DNA of 64,000 nt from Asterias amurensis (Eukaryota; Echinodermata; Asteroidea; Forcipulatida; Asteriidae). The notes beneath the pieces are model-generated. The model saw only the letters and a program-made list of their open reading frames with translations. It was not told the origin of the DNA and made no database searches. This document shows, in pieces, positions 10,126 through 21,787 of this stretch. The stretch lies in the NCBI RefSeq assembly GCF_032118995.1, contig NC_092648.1:23154450-23218449 (forward strand), given 5' to 3'. The position numbers were made by a program, and so were the translations under genes. Positions within the stretch are counted from its first letter, which is position 1; each line of letters starts with the position of its first letter.

Positions 10126-10739
10126 GGCTACGCTTGATGTACGATACGCACCACTTTACGCACTATACTAATATCTTTTTAATGTGCGATGTCCTTTCAA
10201 GGCCACCTTCTTATATGTATCTGTATCATTGGTAGTTCGTGTAGCCTTTTGAAGTACGGTGGCACTATCATGATCAGGGGTGCTATCAGGAGTGCACTGT
10301 GTGGTTGCCGGGTACATACAGACATCCTCCATGCATAAACTAAAACCTTGGTGTTGTTGTATTGTGTCCACCATATCTCAAAATGGCTAAGGTTGGTGTT
10401 CAGGGGTAATATTATAAATGTATATGCCGGTCCTGTTAATTTTTTGGTAATCAATATTTCTGAAACCCGGGTTTTGGGCAAAGGTGGATACGGAAGCTGT
10501 GGGCCAACGTAATGTCCTATATTATTATTATTTCGATTCGAATTGTGAAAGCACTCACAGCACCTAAACAGCTATATGATTATGCTTTTACGTATCAGAC
10601 AATAAGCTTTTCAAATGATTTAGGTGAGAATAATAGTAATGGCTGACTAACGGGTGTCACTTTGACCCTTTACAATATGAAATGACATGACATGTTGTAT
10701 GATAATCTAATCCCTATTTATGTGTAGCAATATTTTGGT

Positions 10740-10777
10740 GATGTGTGTTAGCACTGTATACTGTGCTAACACACATC
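10740..10777. repeat. Perfect 15 bp inverted repeat
   Basis: Arms GATGTGTGTTAGCAC and GTGCTAACACACATC separated by eight bases. Lies in otherwise unremarkable AT-rich spacer. Confidence 0.8.
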
Positions 10778-12477
10778 GGTGTATGGGTAAAAACCAAAAA
10801 TTAATATTCTTTATCCCGATGCAAATTTAACATCTATAATATTTTGGTGCTTAGCATTTTTGTTTATATGCTCACCACCTTGATGCCATTTGATTCCGTA
10901 TTCAATTTTACCTTCATTATTCGTACTTCAACCAATCCAATAGTACAAGTTTTAAAAACACAGTTGGTCCAAAATGGCGGAAGTAAATAATTGGTTTTAT
11001 GATATTTTAACTGGAGAAAGTATAAGTGTCACGATTTTGTAATACTTGCCTCGTTATCTATAAAACTTTACTTTCACCATTAAATACAGGTTTTACATTT
11101 GTATGTACACATGTACATGTAGTAGGCTTACACTTTTTTGTATTTGTCTTCGCAGATTGCACATTATTATTAAAAGAGCACATTTATTATTATATGACGG
11201 AGAACTTGTGTCATTTTTCAATGATGTTTTAATACGACAACGTAAGCGATTTGACCTAATTTACAATGAACCGCTAACGCATTATAAAAATACATAATCC
11301 ACATCATTAGCATGCTCCAATGCCCACGATTTGGAAGACTCCCCTAAATCAAGTTTGATGAAACATCCCCCTGTACCAACGAACATCTCTTTAAAGTCTT
11401 TTCAAGAATCACTCTCCACTTCTGGAGATGATCCGATAAGATGACGTCACAACTTGGTATCCCTGGCGGGCGAACTGTGCTGTCCACAAAGAAGACGATA
11501 CACACACAGCACACGGAAGGTACAAAACGACTCGGCGAGGCTGGGATTGCTTTAATCATTTATGTTGGAAGATTGCTATCGGATGCTATAGCTTAAATTT
11601 TCAAGACCACGGTGTGTGGTGGTTATTTTAGCACCAATAAGCTTCAGAATTCACCCATTTGGCCATCGTGTTCATTTCGTCTGAAATATTAACTTTCTTG
11701 TAGACCGGGAATTTGAATTTACCGTGGACGATCTTTGGAGGTACGCGGGAGGAACGGGACCATTTTCACGGCACTCGTCATGGTGATTCACACGGTCTGC
11801 TGCGGAGGCTTTGGGCACTTTCCATTGATGCAGGACGACGTGTAAATATCAATACAGATTGACATTTTAAGATGAGATGAATTTGGCGACTGTTTTTTTG
11901 TTTGCGACAAAAGCGAGTTACGGATTGTCACTTTATATTAAAGTTTCATCTCTGCAAAAAAGTGTTGACATCACATTTATGACCAATCCAAATATTTACG
12001 TCCCGTTTTAATGAGCAGCTGAAGAAACCGAGCCGGACTTCGGATTTAAACGGTGACACTTTGGGCCTAAATGGTATTTAGACAGTGGTCCGTTTTGGAC
12101 CCAGGCCCCCAACGTTTGCTGCTTCGACAGTCCCTTGGGAAACGGAAAGTCGTGTCGTCTCAGTTGCATCTTTAACATCGTTTTCTATCGTTGGTGTGTT
12201 GTAAATTGTGGGTTACAAAACATGACTCTGAAACTGGTTATTTTATCGATGCACTCTAACTTAATCATGGACAGTGAAGTTGACGATTGTATCGAACCGT
12301 CCAAGATGCTGCGTTCTTAATGTAGTGAAGGCCGACTAAAGACTTTCCTTGGATGTGTTCGGTTAATCAATGGAAAATACGAATGACAAATGTGAAATTT
12401 AAAAGAACAAAGAAACTAAAATACGCGTAAATTTATTTTACATAGGCCATTTTTATTGACTCGAGGAAGTGAACCAA

Positions 12478-12767
12478 ATGAATGCAACTGGAAAATCTAC
12501 GAAAACCCGACCACCAAGAAAGAAGAGTCTTCAATCTGTGTTGGTCCCATCCAGGAAATCCTGGGTGACTATGGCCTTATTCATGATGTCTATCACGAAG
12601 GCCTTAGCGGCCCGGTTACTCTTTGCAATTCACGGTATCGTTACGGTGTGGCGTGTGGCGAGCGTAAAGGGCAGTGCTGCTTACTATCTTATGTTGATGC
12701 CAGTGGCCCTGATGCCTGGTGAGATGATATTCACTCTACAGACCACAGATGCAGGGGAATGGAAATG
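12478..12767 (+). CDS. TMEM26-like: TMEM26 copy C exon 1
   Basis: Donor GTAAGC at 12768 splits the Trp codon after GEWKW, exactly as in copy B. Start is either ATG 12478 or ATG 12571; the region between encodes a Lys/Arg/Ser-rich stretch that may be 5' UTR. Confidence 0.82.
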
Positions 12768-15700
12768 GTAAGCAAAAGAAAAAAAAGAAAAAAAAGAATA
12801 CTACTATAGTGTCCATTTATGATGCACAATGTCTGTCTGGAAGACAAATCTGGCGCAGGAGAGATAGAAGCAAGTAGACATAAATAAAGACATCTTGAGT
12901 ATCTTTGCACGGTGGGGGAGAGACCGACAAGGGGGGGAGGGGGGGGGGGTGCCGGGTTATCACTCTATGTTCCTAGTCATTGGTGAGACAGCTCGAATTT
13001 TTAATAAGTGATCAGAGCGATTTATCGAAATATCGGATTTCCAGAGCAACCTTTTTTTTTACCAGAGTTGTACAATCTAACATATCATGCAAAGTGTTCA
13101 AACTAAAACATGCAACCGGAAACTTATTTGATGACGTATCTCCTTTAGATATCATGCAAAGTGTTTACAATTTGCAACCGGAAAACCTATTAATTGCATC
13201 TAGATCACATGCCGCCGAAAGTATTGTTGGATTGATGATGACTGACCGAAACAGTGACTTCCATGCAAAAGAACACTTCCCTCTAAGGAAGGATTTCTGT
13301 GAACGGTCTTTTGAGGAAACGAGCTTTGACCCGTGGCTTTGTTTTTTAATATTACAAATCTTTATTGTGTTTATTTAGTTGTTTCCTTTAATTAATCCAG
13401 GGTGACCTATAAAATCAGTAAAATATACTTGTTTCCATTTGGGTCATGCGTGTTACAGTACGATATACGATGTACAAAGCAGAAGTTGGTATTCTACTAA
13501 TATCTACAATATAAAACTCTAGCAAAAAAGGGAACATCAAGATAAGTGAATACATGTACACTCGTACAAATACTATGTGGAAACATGTTATGACAATGTA
13601 GAAAGCAGATGGCAGGAGCATTTGGTTGCCTTGGCCTAAATGTGGCCCTTTAGTTGAAAAGGTTGAATGACACAAAATTAGTTCGACTATACCAATCAAA
13701 TAAACCTGATTGCTTTCGATTCAAATCTCACACTGTGCTGCAGGCTCATTAAAGGTGTTATACAGGGTTGAATAAAACAAATATAAAACTGTGTATTTTT
13801 AGTCTGAACGCTTACACTTATGAAGTTCATTATAGAACCATTTTTTTCTGTGAAATGTTCCCCACTGAAATGAAGACATAATTCGGGAACTGTATCTGAA
13901 CACCGAAGAAACCAGCAACACCTGATTTTGGTTGTTACAACCATCACCAAGAACAATGTGCTTACATGCTGAAAAGTGTGCTGAAAACTTTTCCTCGACT
14001 CACACAACAGATGGAGCCAAATTGTTTGTTTGTTATTTCATGCATTTTTTTTTATGGTTGAATCACATCATAACATGAACACTGTCTGGAACTATTTTGT
14101 CAGCTCATATACCAATTCCTTTAAACGATAATATTTGCGTGCAAAGAGTGTACTCATCGTGACGTGATGAGAGACGGGATATCAAACTCTGTAGACGAGT
14201 CTGAGCTGTCTTAGACGTAATCACGGACTGCCTTCTCGGAAAGGTTTCTCTAAAAGAAACCTCAACCGGAGAACATGTATACATGTATATGCATGCACGC
14301 ACACAACCTAACGGATCCGGTTTGTGGGTTACATAGGCCTAACTGTCTTGTGGGGTACAGGTTGAACAAATAATTCCCCTGTGGGGTCCATTGCTCGTTC
14401 AGTCAGACTTGAGACCGAGTTAAATTGGGACCGAGACGAATTAGACCGATATGACTTGGGACTGATATGACTTGGGACCGAGATAACTGTGGACCGAGAT
14501 GACTTGGGACCGAGTAATTTGGGACCGAATTAGACCGAGATGACTAAGGACCGATATGACTTGGGACCGAGTAACTTGGGACCGAGTTGACTTGGGACCG
14601 AGTAACTTAGGACCGAGATAACTTGGTACCGAGATAACTTGGGACCGAGTTGACTTGAGACCGAGATGAATTTGGACCGAGTTGATTTGGGATCGAGGAC
14701 ATGACTAGCGACCGAGTAACTTGGGACCGAAACGAATTAGACCGATATGACTTGGGACCGAGATAACTGTGGACCGAGATGACTTGGGACCGAGTAATTT
14801 GGGACCGAATTAGACCGAGATGACTAAGGACCGATATGACTTGGGACCGAGTAACTTGGGACCGAGTTGACTTGGGACCGAGTAACTTAGGACCGAGATA
14901 ACTTGGTACCGAGATAACTTGGGACCGAGTTGACTTGAGACCGAGATGAATTTGGACCGAGTTGACTTGGGATCGAGGACATGACTAGCGACCGAGTAAC
15001 TTGGGACCGAGACGAATTAGACCGAGATGACTAGGGACCGAGTAACTTGGGACCGAGTAACTTGGGACCGAGATATTTTGGGACCGTGATGACTTGGAAC
15101 ACCGCCTATAGAACATTAATTACATCTATACCACATTGGTTTTTATTTTGAATGACTGAATATCTTTATAAGGACCGCACGTCAACATATTTAAATCGCA
15201 AGAATTTGTGTTCAGTATAAAACATGACAAGTCACGTGTGTGTGTGGCACCTAAATGTAGCCCGGGCCCCACATGTAAAACTGGGTTCCAATCGAATGGC
15301 TGTTTAGAAGACGGCCTAACTATAGATGGCCAAAAGAAATCATGACAGTAAATTCAGCTTGGTATCGGACATTTGACATTCACATGGGTTTATACAGCAA
15401 ATGTATACGTTTTGTTTCGACATTGGACATTTTGACATTCACATGGGTTTATACAGCGAATGTGTACATTTTCGTTTCGACACAGGACATTTGACATTCA
15501 CATGTATTTATAGGTTTGCACAGCGATCTCAAAATGAAAAGTAGACATTCACCTTTACCAACCAATGTGAATACCCACTATCGAAATAGTTGGACATTCG
15601 CTGTACAAACCTATTTGAATGTTCAATATCCATCCAACTTACTTTACTGTCCTGTTACAAATCATGTCTTTTTCTTCCTCCAAGTCCATCTCGAAATACG

Positions 15701-18700
15701 CAGAAACACAATTGGTCATAGGCTTGGTACCGCAAAGCTCCATTTTGCTCATACTATATTAGATTGTCTGCACTGTTGTGATTTAACATACATTATTGTC
15801 TGAGAGAGAAGGATAGGGAGCAATCCTTTTATACAATAAGATTAAAGTCTGTCACATGCAACCTTTGATATAACGTCTCAACTGCACTCTTCCCGAGCCA
15901 GGTTTCCCTTTTGGAAAATTATCAGTTTCACGCATATATCAGACCAATTATAATACCTCTGAAGTGACACACATACGAGAAGTTCCTGCAGTGGGCCTCA
16001 TGGCTTCACACTGTATCGTCCATTAGATACATCACCGCCTTTGCAATCCACATTGGAGCATAACTTGTGATCTGCAAATTAACGTACATGTGTTCTTTCA
16101 ACGTGATTATGATGGCAGTAGATGACAGGCTTTGCTTGGAAGCACTTTTCGTCGGGTTAATACAAACATGTTCTGGAAGTGTCTCCTCCCATGTGGATAC
16201 GTTAATGGGTAGATGGGTGAGGCGGGGGGGGGGGGGTCTGAAAGTGTCCCCCCCCCCCCCCCCCCGTGTAGGCACGCTGATGGGGAGATGGGTGAGGAGG
16301 GGGTTATTGAGAGAAGTAAAGTCTAAAGATAGGAATCATGGACAAGGAAAAACAAAAACTACGCGCGGGGTTTCGTGCTAAGTGCTGACGGGCACACCAC
16401 GCGGAGAGATGCTCGTAAGGAGTGATAACGTAAGCTCTGCTCGGCTTGAACATTTTAAAGGGGCTGCTTTGAGCTAATTTCGGAACCAGTCATTTCGGTC
16501 TCAGATATTTTGTCAAAAAATTGTGTTGATAAACTGTTAGCAGTACGGTTGTAATGATTTTCTCGAACGGTAGCCAGAAACCTTGGGTTTGATGTTTAAA
16601 GGCAGTGGACACTATTGGTAATTGTCAAAGACCAGTCTTCACAGTTGGTGTATCTCAACATATGCATCGAATAACAACCCTGTGAAAATTTGACCTCAAT
16701 CGGTCATCGAACTTGCGAGATAATAATGAAAGAAAAAAATACCCTTGTCACACGAAGTTGTGTGCGTTTAGATAGTTGATTTCGAGACCTAAAGTTCTAA
16801 ACTTAACTTGAGGTCTCGAAATCAAATTCGTGGAAAATTACTTCTTTCTCGAAAACTATGGCACTTCAGAGGGAGCCATTTCTCACAATGTTTTTTACCA
16901 TCAACCTCTCCCCATTACTCGTCACCAAGAAAGGTTTTACGCTAATAATTGTTTTGAGTAATTACCAATAGTGTCCACTGCCTATAAAATTGTTTCAAAC
17001 GCCATCAAACTGAGAAATAGTTCTTGTATTATTTGCTTATAATATTTCCTTTGCTTGTTAAAGTATCCTTTTATAGATAAATCCCAAAAAAATTTAAATG
17101 AACTTTGAATGTACTTAGCTCGTATCCTATACCAGACTACCACAGTTGATTAAAGGTTTAATATGATGACACGGTATTAACTCAAACCACCACTACTCAC
17201 TCATCCCAGTCCTCGCCGTTTACATTGCACATACACACTCAGAGTCCAGTTGTATAAACTTAACAAAATTGTAACAACAACGATTTCATAACGGTTGTTA
17301 TTCGAAATGTGTGGCATTTTGACCTGGTGGTAATAAAGGTTGATTCTTTACTCGTGCATTTGACGATTACGTTTATTTGTACGACACTTCACGTAGAACT
17401 CTGGAAAAGAAGAAAAAAAAGGTGAAAGCCTGACCACGACCTGTCAAGATTATGACAAAAGATGGCCACAATCAGACACAGTATGAAAAGGCTATAATTC
17501 GCCATGGTCGCCCTACGGGTCATGAGAAGGCAGAGTCAGATCCAGATCCTAATTATTGAAGGAAACTCCCAGATGGTTTCACACGGGAGAGAAATGTAAA
17601 GTTGTAAGATGCAGGATAAGTCTTTATAGTGGGATGCGGTTAATTTAATTTGAGCGCCCGAAGGACGTGATATCTTGGGCAGTGTGTGAACGGCGTGATT
17701 AGACAGCAGTGCGGATTCAGTGCAGGGAGACCTGAACCAAGAATTGGTTTTTATTTCTCACGTACGTTTTTCTGTTAATACATGTTGGGTTTCGTCCAAT
17801 TTGTATCCATACTTTTACTAGGATGTAGGACTCAATTTAGATTAACATGTATACTCGAAACCAACTAGTAATTTAAGTTTTCCTCGGTGTCACGGTGATC
17901 GGCACGCTAAGGTAACTCGGTTCAACTAAATTGTTTAAAAAAAAACCTGAAGCCTGGTTCATACATCCTGTGAATGCGAATACAGAGTTTATAGAAATAA
18001 AATAATTTGAAAATATTCAAATTACCACTTTAAAACCTATAAGATGTTACGGTTTACTATAGTCATGTTTTCTCTAAAAAGTCTAGATTTCAAATGGGGT
18101 GGGGTGGGGTGGGGGGCGTACCCCAAAGTTGGTTTCGTCACTAGATTACAATAGATCTAATTAAAGTTGTACCGTTTTTGTATCTGCAATGATTTTATTG
18201 CTGTGCACTGCGTTTATTTTGCTACCAACCCCCCACTTAACTGTAGTGTTGTTTAACCTGATACCTGGCTAGAAATTACATGGTCAATTGGTAAAAAGAA
18301 CCTTTGAAAATGGTAAAGGTCTACTGTTCTCCACAAACAATAATTATTTGTTATCAAATAATCCATTAAAACGTATAATCCTCATTATTCATGTTTAAAG
18401 GCAGTGGACACTATTGGTAATTACTCAAAATAATTATTGGCATAAAACCTTACTTGGTGGGGAGTAATGGGGAGAGGTTAATGGTATAAAACATTGTAAG
18501 AAACGGCTCCCTCTGAAGTGACATAGTTTTCGAGAAAGAAGTATTTTTCCACGAAAAAGATTTCAAGACCTCAAGTTTAGAATTTGAGGTCTCGAAATCA
18601 ACCTTCTAAAAGCACACAAATCGCGTGACAAGGGTGTTTTTTCTTTCATTATTATCTCGCAACTTCGACGACCGATTGAGCTCAAATTTTCACAGGTGTG

Positions 18701-21278
18701 TTATTTTATGTATATGTTGAGATACACCAAGTGAGAAGACTGGTCTTTGACAATTACCAATATTGTCCACTGTCTTTAACCTGATACCTGGCTAGAAATT
18801 ACATGGTCCGAATTGGTAAAAAGAATAACCTTTGAAAATGGTAAAGGTCTAGTATTCTACACAAACAGTAATATTTGTTATCAAGTGTTTCATTAAAACG
18901 TATAATACTCATTCTTGCTAAACTAGAAAAGAGTGTAACATAACTTAACTGATTTTAAAGTAAAGATTTACAAAATAGTTATGAAAAACTTTACCGAACC
19001 TGGTAAAACGTTACCAAACTATTCGGAGGTTCGTATACAACATTGCAAATGTAAAAAAAAAATTTTACACAACTGGGTGTATTTTTGTGTGTCTGTGTGC
19101 ACCGATTGATCATTAGCGATTCATCTTCCATTTTCACTGGTTCCCAACAGGTTGTGCCCAAGCGCCCTACTCTACCTAGCCAGCGTGGTACCAGGACTGT
19201 GGGTGCTTCAGCTGGACTTGTACCAAAAAAGAATTGACTTTCGAGATAACATGAAACTGAAAGAGTGTTCGGCAAAGATCGTCTACAATCACACTTCATT
19301 TACAAATCTCCAAGGGGTAAGTTGACACAACTACTTTATATTCAGATCTATTGTTGGTAAATTAAATGCACTGGACACTACAAAAACTTAGTTGGTTAAT
19401 AACGTGCAGTGGCGAGCTGTTGATAGTATAAACATAGTGGTAAACGGCTCGTTAGAGAAAGAGGCAACTTCTCAATAAAATATTCAAAGACTTCATACGG
19501 CCTGAAGCCGTTTTTAGGCATCTAAAAGCACACACATTTCTGCACACCGGTGTTTTTTCTTTCATTACTATCTTCCGAACTTCGATGGCCAATAATTGAG
19601 TCCAAATATTCACAGACTTGTTGATTTATGTATGTTGGGATACACCAAGTGAGAATACCGGATTTCGAAAATAACCAAAGGTGTCCAGGACCTTTAAAGG
19701 GAATGTATAGTTTGGTACTCACTCTAAGAAGCATGTCGGCAGCTTTCGATGGTCTAGGCATTTTAAGAAGCATTTCACTTCGAAGTAATGTATTTATGGA
19801 AACAGATATTAGTTTTTATACCCCAAAATTTGATCAGAGAGTACCGCTTTTGAGATTGTGTGATCCATGATCGAATAGACATACAAAAAAGCAGATGGAG
19901 TGTGTTCTCCAGTTCAGAGCGTGATGATTTTAAAACTGTAAGAATTCTTTCGACCTTTGAAGATTGACTAAAAACAAAGAGTGTATAGACCATGTAAACC
20001 TTGTTTATAATAAGTGTGACCATGTACATTCCTTAAGTATTCTGGCAGTCAAGATACTACACTGGTCCTATGAGAAAGTTGACACTTGGTGTCATAATTT
20101 CCACGTAAAACCAAGAGTTATGAAAGTAAAGGCTGGACAAGTTTTGAGATGTGCCCCCTTTCATCATATCAAAAGTTGATAAGAATAACATATAAGATTT
20201 GAGATTTGATGTTTTCTTCCATTGAGCTGTGTACAAATCATGCCTGCTGGAAGTCTAGTCTCTGTGGCTCTTTTGTAAAAATGTGATGTCACAGGTCACA
20301 TCGTCTATAATAAGACACAATACTTTGATTATAAATTTTTGTCACTCTAAAATGGCAATGACCAGCGATACAAATCTGAAATATCTATTTCATTGATTAT
20401 TTTGGTTTCAGCTCCAGATCCCCGTAATTCTTGCTGATGACGAGTGGGCGTTGGCTCTGGAGCAGATCTTGCTTTGTCTCCTCATCCTCGGAAGGTGGCT
20501 TCTCCCAAAGGGCTCCCTCACACGGGAACAACTGTCCCAGCTGCTCATGGTGTATATCGGTATGGCTGCTGACATCTTGGAGTTTTCCTTGGAGAATCTT
20601 CGCGAAGAGCCAGTTGTGTGCAACAAGAGCATTATCATGATAATACTCGCCTTCTGGAGCTGGAGTCTGCAACAGTTCGCTATGGTCCTGACCTCCGTGG
20701 CGGGTCCCAAAATCAGGGTCTTCAACAAGCGGCAAGAATCTCGCAGTGACCGGGAGGATAACGCCGGGTCGGAACCGGGTGAGTCCCCGCCCGAGCACCA
20801 CGTCAATCATATGGATAAAGGTTGCTGCTCTTCGGAGATCTGGGCCCTGTGTATCTCGTTGATCATGCAGGACGGGCCGTACCTCGGCATGAGGCTATAC
20901 CTCATCATACGCTTCCACATCATCAATCAGATGATGCTGTTCTTCACATTGAAGAACATGATGATCTTCCTGCTTACCGTGTACCGAATATGCGTGCTGC
21001 ACACGTCCAAGGGCGACAAGAAGCTAAAGGTCAAAGTTCGAGTTGACCCAGGAGATGGATTAAAGGGGCTGATCCTACCACTGGATATTGGGCTGGGTGT
21101 GCCGCAGACGATTGTCCTCAACGGGAAGAGGTCAAAGCAGATCAAACCGGAAGTAGTTCAGAAGAACGGAAATGTTAAGCAGGACATAGAACATACGTAC
21201 GTTGTTGCTCACGTTGATGAGCGGATGAGAGGAAAACCGATGATCAGTGATGACCAAACTGAAGAAATTGAACTTTGA
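12478..21278 (+). CDS. TMEM26-like: TMEM26-like protein, copy C (complete, three exons)
   Basis: Exons 12478-12767, 19151-19316 and 20412-21278 join in the same two phases as copy B and give 440 residues. A shorter start at ATG 12571 (409 residues) would begin MALFMMSITKALAARLLFAI and fits the family N-terminus better; the first 31 residues are basic and have no counterpart in copy B. Family blocks are present: WRVASVKG, LYLASVVPGLWVL, GRWLLPKGSLTREQLSQLL, GMAADILEFS, WSWSLQQF, MQDGPYLGMRLYLI, INQMMLFFTLKN. It differs from A and B by a hydrophilic insert of about 35 residues before the GCCSSEIW segment and by a C-terminal tail of some 90 residues ending QTEEIEL. Copy C is therefore the older branch of the cluster. 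Confidence 0.9.
14408..15097. repeat. Minisatellite (GGGACCGAGNTGACTT) with 280 bp higher-order unit
   Basis: About 40 head-to-tail units of 14-17 bases, consensus TTGGGACCGAGATGACTT with point variants. The variants recur in order: the marker ACGAATTAGACCGA occurs at 14435, 14732 and 15012, and the 280 bases from 14731 repeat the preceding block almost exactly, a nested duplication. Confidence 0.9.
15366..15525. repeat. Tandem ~60 bp repeat, about 2.7 units
   Basis: Units start GGACATTTGACATTCACATG at 15366, 15425 and 15487 and contain GGGTTTATACAGC and GTTTCGACA. The following 100 bases hold inverted echoes (GACATTCGCTGTACAAACC), suggesting an older palindromic element. Confidence 0.75.
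16200..16300. repeat. Poly-G/poly-C inverted tract with duplicated flank
   Basis: A run of 14 or so G followed closely by 18 or so C, flanked on each side by a GATGGG.AGATGGGTGAGG copy. Run length is likely unstable in assemblies. Confidence 0.7.
16596..16987 (+). mobile_element. 385 bp TTAA element, copy 5
   Basis: Full length from TTAAAGGCAGTGGACACTAT; the right end reads CCTATAAA, so its TTAA has decayed. Confidence 0.85.
18253..18925. repeat. 145 bp direct repeat flanking a TTAA element
   Basis: 18253-18397 and 18776-18922 share TTAACCTGATACCTGGCTAG and continue through TTGAAAATGGTAAAGGTCTA to CATTAAAACGTATAAT. The 385 bp element at 18395 lies between them. The first unit starts with an unoccupied TTAA. 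Confidence 0.85.
18395..18779 (-). mobile_element. 385 bp TTAA element, copy 6
   Basis: Full-length reversed copy between TTAA at 18395 and 18776, embedded in the duplicated segment above. Confidence 0.88.
19151..19316 (+). CDS. TMEM26-like: TMEM26 copy C exon 2
   Basis: 166 bases between acceptor TTCCCAACAG and donor GTAAGT: 55 codons, two fewer than copy B, with CPSALLYLASVVPGLWVLQL and one NHT sequon. Confidence 0.88.
19372..19697 (-). mobile_element. 385 bp TTAA element, diverged copy 7
   Basis: Ends TTAAATGCACTGGACACTA and GTGTCCAGGACCTTTAA with the internal gttgatagtataaacat and cgttttttctttcattactat-like blocks; about 60 bases shorter than full copies. Confidence 0.75.
19694..19870 (+). 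mobile_element. TTAA element, third family, truncated
   Basis: TTAAAGGGAATGTATAGTTT and the block CATTTCACTT..ATTTATGGAAACAG match the full copy at 39708-40095; the right end is missing. Confidence 0.65.
20412..21278 (+). CDS. TMEM26-like: TMEM26 copy C exon 3
   Basis: Acceptor TTGGTTTCAG at 20411, then CTCCAGATCCCC (LQIPV). 289 codons including TGA at 21276. GC content and synonymous usage are visibly higher than in exon 3 of A and B. Confidence 0.92.
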   Translation, partial: LQIPVILADDEWALALEQILLCLLILGRWLLPKGSLTREQLSQLLMVYIGMAADILEFSLENLREEPVVCNKSIIMIILAFWSWSLQQFAMVLTSVAGPKIRVFNKRQESRSDREDNAGSEPGESPPEHHVNHMDKGCCSSEIWALCISLIMQDGPYLGMRLYLIIRFHIINQMMLFFTLKNMMIFLLTVYRICVLHTSKGDKKLKVKVRVDPGDGLKGLILPLDIGLGVPQTIVLNGKRSKQIKPEVVQKNGNVKQDIEHTYVVAHVDERMRGKPMISDDQTEEIEL

Positions 21279-21596
21279 GTCTGAGAAGCTGACGTCACCA
21301 GTTTATGGATTCCAAACCCAACCTTCTTCGCGTTATAGCCTAGCCACAGTTGAATTTTACTCATCATAATCACCTCACAGTACCGCCATAAAACTATATT
21401 TTGTGATTAAATTGAGGCAGAAAATACAACCAACGAAACTCCAACAAAACAAGAACTAAAGTTTGGATCTCCTAAACAAATGAACGTTGGAACGGGAGAG
21501 GACTTGAAGCTGCAACAAAATCTGATCATCTTCGGCTGTTTTGGTTTTTGAAAGTGTGTGCATTTCTTGCTACTTTGTAAACAGAATTAACCACAC

Positions 21597-21602
21597 AATA
21601 AA
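21597..21602 (+). promoter_or_regulatory. Probable poly(A) signal of TMEM26 copy C
   Basis: AATAAA about 320 bases after the stop codon, the first canonical hexamer on this strand. Confidence 0.5.
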
Positions 21603-21677
21603 GTAGCGTTAGGTGTCTAAAATTATCTGAATTTTAGAGGTAATTATTGCAGAATGACAAAGGGGACTTTTAGGATT

Positions 21678-21787
21678 CATGTGGCAGCAGACTTACCAGC
21701 TAAATCTATTGTTTTTCGGTAATGTGCGCATGCTCAGAACTACGTAAACAACGGAAATTCACCTGGTAAGTCTGCTGCCACCTAGCG
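21678..21787. repeat. 110 bp TIR element (GGTGGCAGCAGACTTACCAG), copy 1
   Basis: Left arm gtGGCAGCAGACTTACCAG and right arm CTGGTAAGTCTGCTGCCACC are inverted; ends in CTAGCG. Same element at 49028-49140, sharing GTGCGCATGCTCAGAACTACG in opposite orientation. Confidence 0.8.

Larger units (their letters stand above)
8175..12477. other. Spacer between TMEM26 copies B and C
   Basis: 8175-9215 is duplicated flank shared with copy A. A 385 bp element sits at 9746 and a strong hairpin at 10740. The stretch 11560-12477 just before copy C is rather GC-richer and is the likely promoter and 5' UTR region, but no TATA box or initiator could be assigned. Confidence 0.5.
12768..19150 (+). other. Intron 1 of TMEM26 copy C
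   Basis: A 6.4 kb intron with a G run (12920-12950), the large minisatellite (14408-15097), three tandem ~60 bp units (15366-15525), G/C runs (16220-16266), and two 385 bp elements (16596, 18395), the second flanked by a duplicated 145 bp segment. An open stretch at 12980-13378 has no recognisable domain. Confidence 0.7.
19317..20411 (+). other. Intron 2 of TMEM26 copy C
   Basis: Holds a diverged reversed TTAA element (19372-19697) abutting a truncated member of another TTAA family (19694-19870). Bases 19870-20411 show nothing recognised. Confidence 0.65.

Noticed and set aside
12478-12570. Certain assignment of the TMEM26 copy C start to the first ATG
   Set aside because: The first 31 residues have no counterpart in copy B or human TMEM26; ATG 12571 is equally possible, so the start is left open.
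12980-13378. 132-residue ORF as an extra exon or gene
   Set aside because: Lies in intron 1 of TMEM26 copy C, contains an internal nucleotide-level duplication (ATCATGCAAAGTGTT) and matches no family known to me.
14408-15097. CRISPR-like regular repeats
   Set aside because: Units are 14-17 bases with no spacers, in an animal intron; this is a minisatellite.
16006-16381. ORFs with poly-Gly or poly-Pro stretches
   Set aside because: Produced by the long G and C runs; no domain and no splice context.
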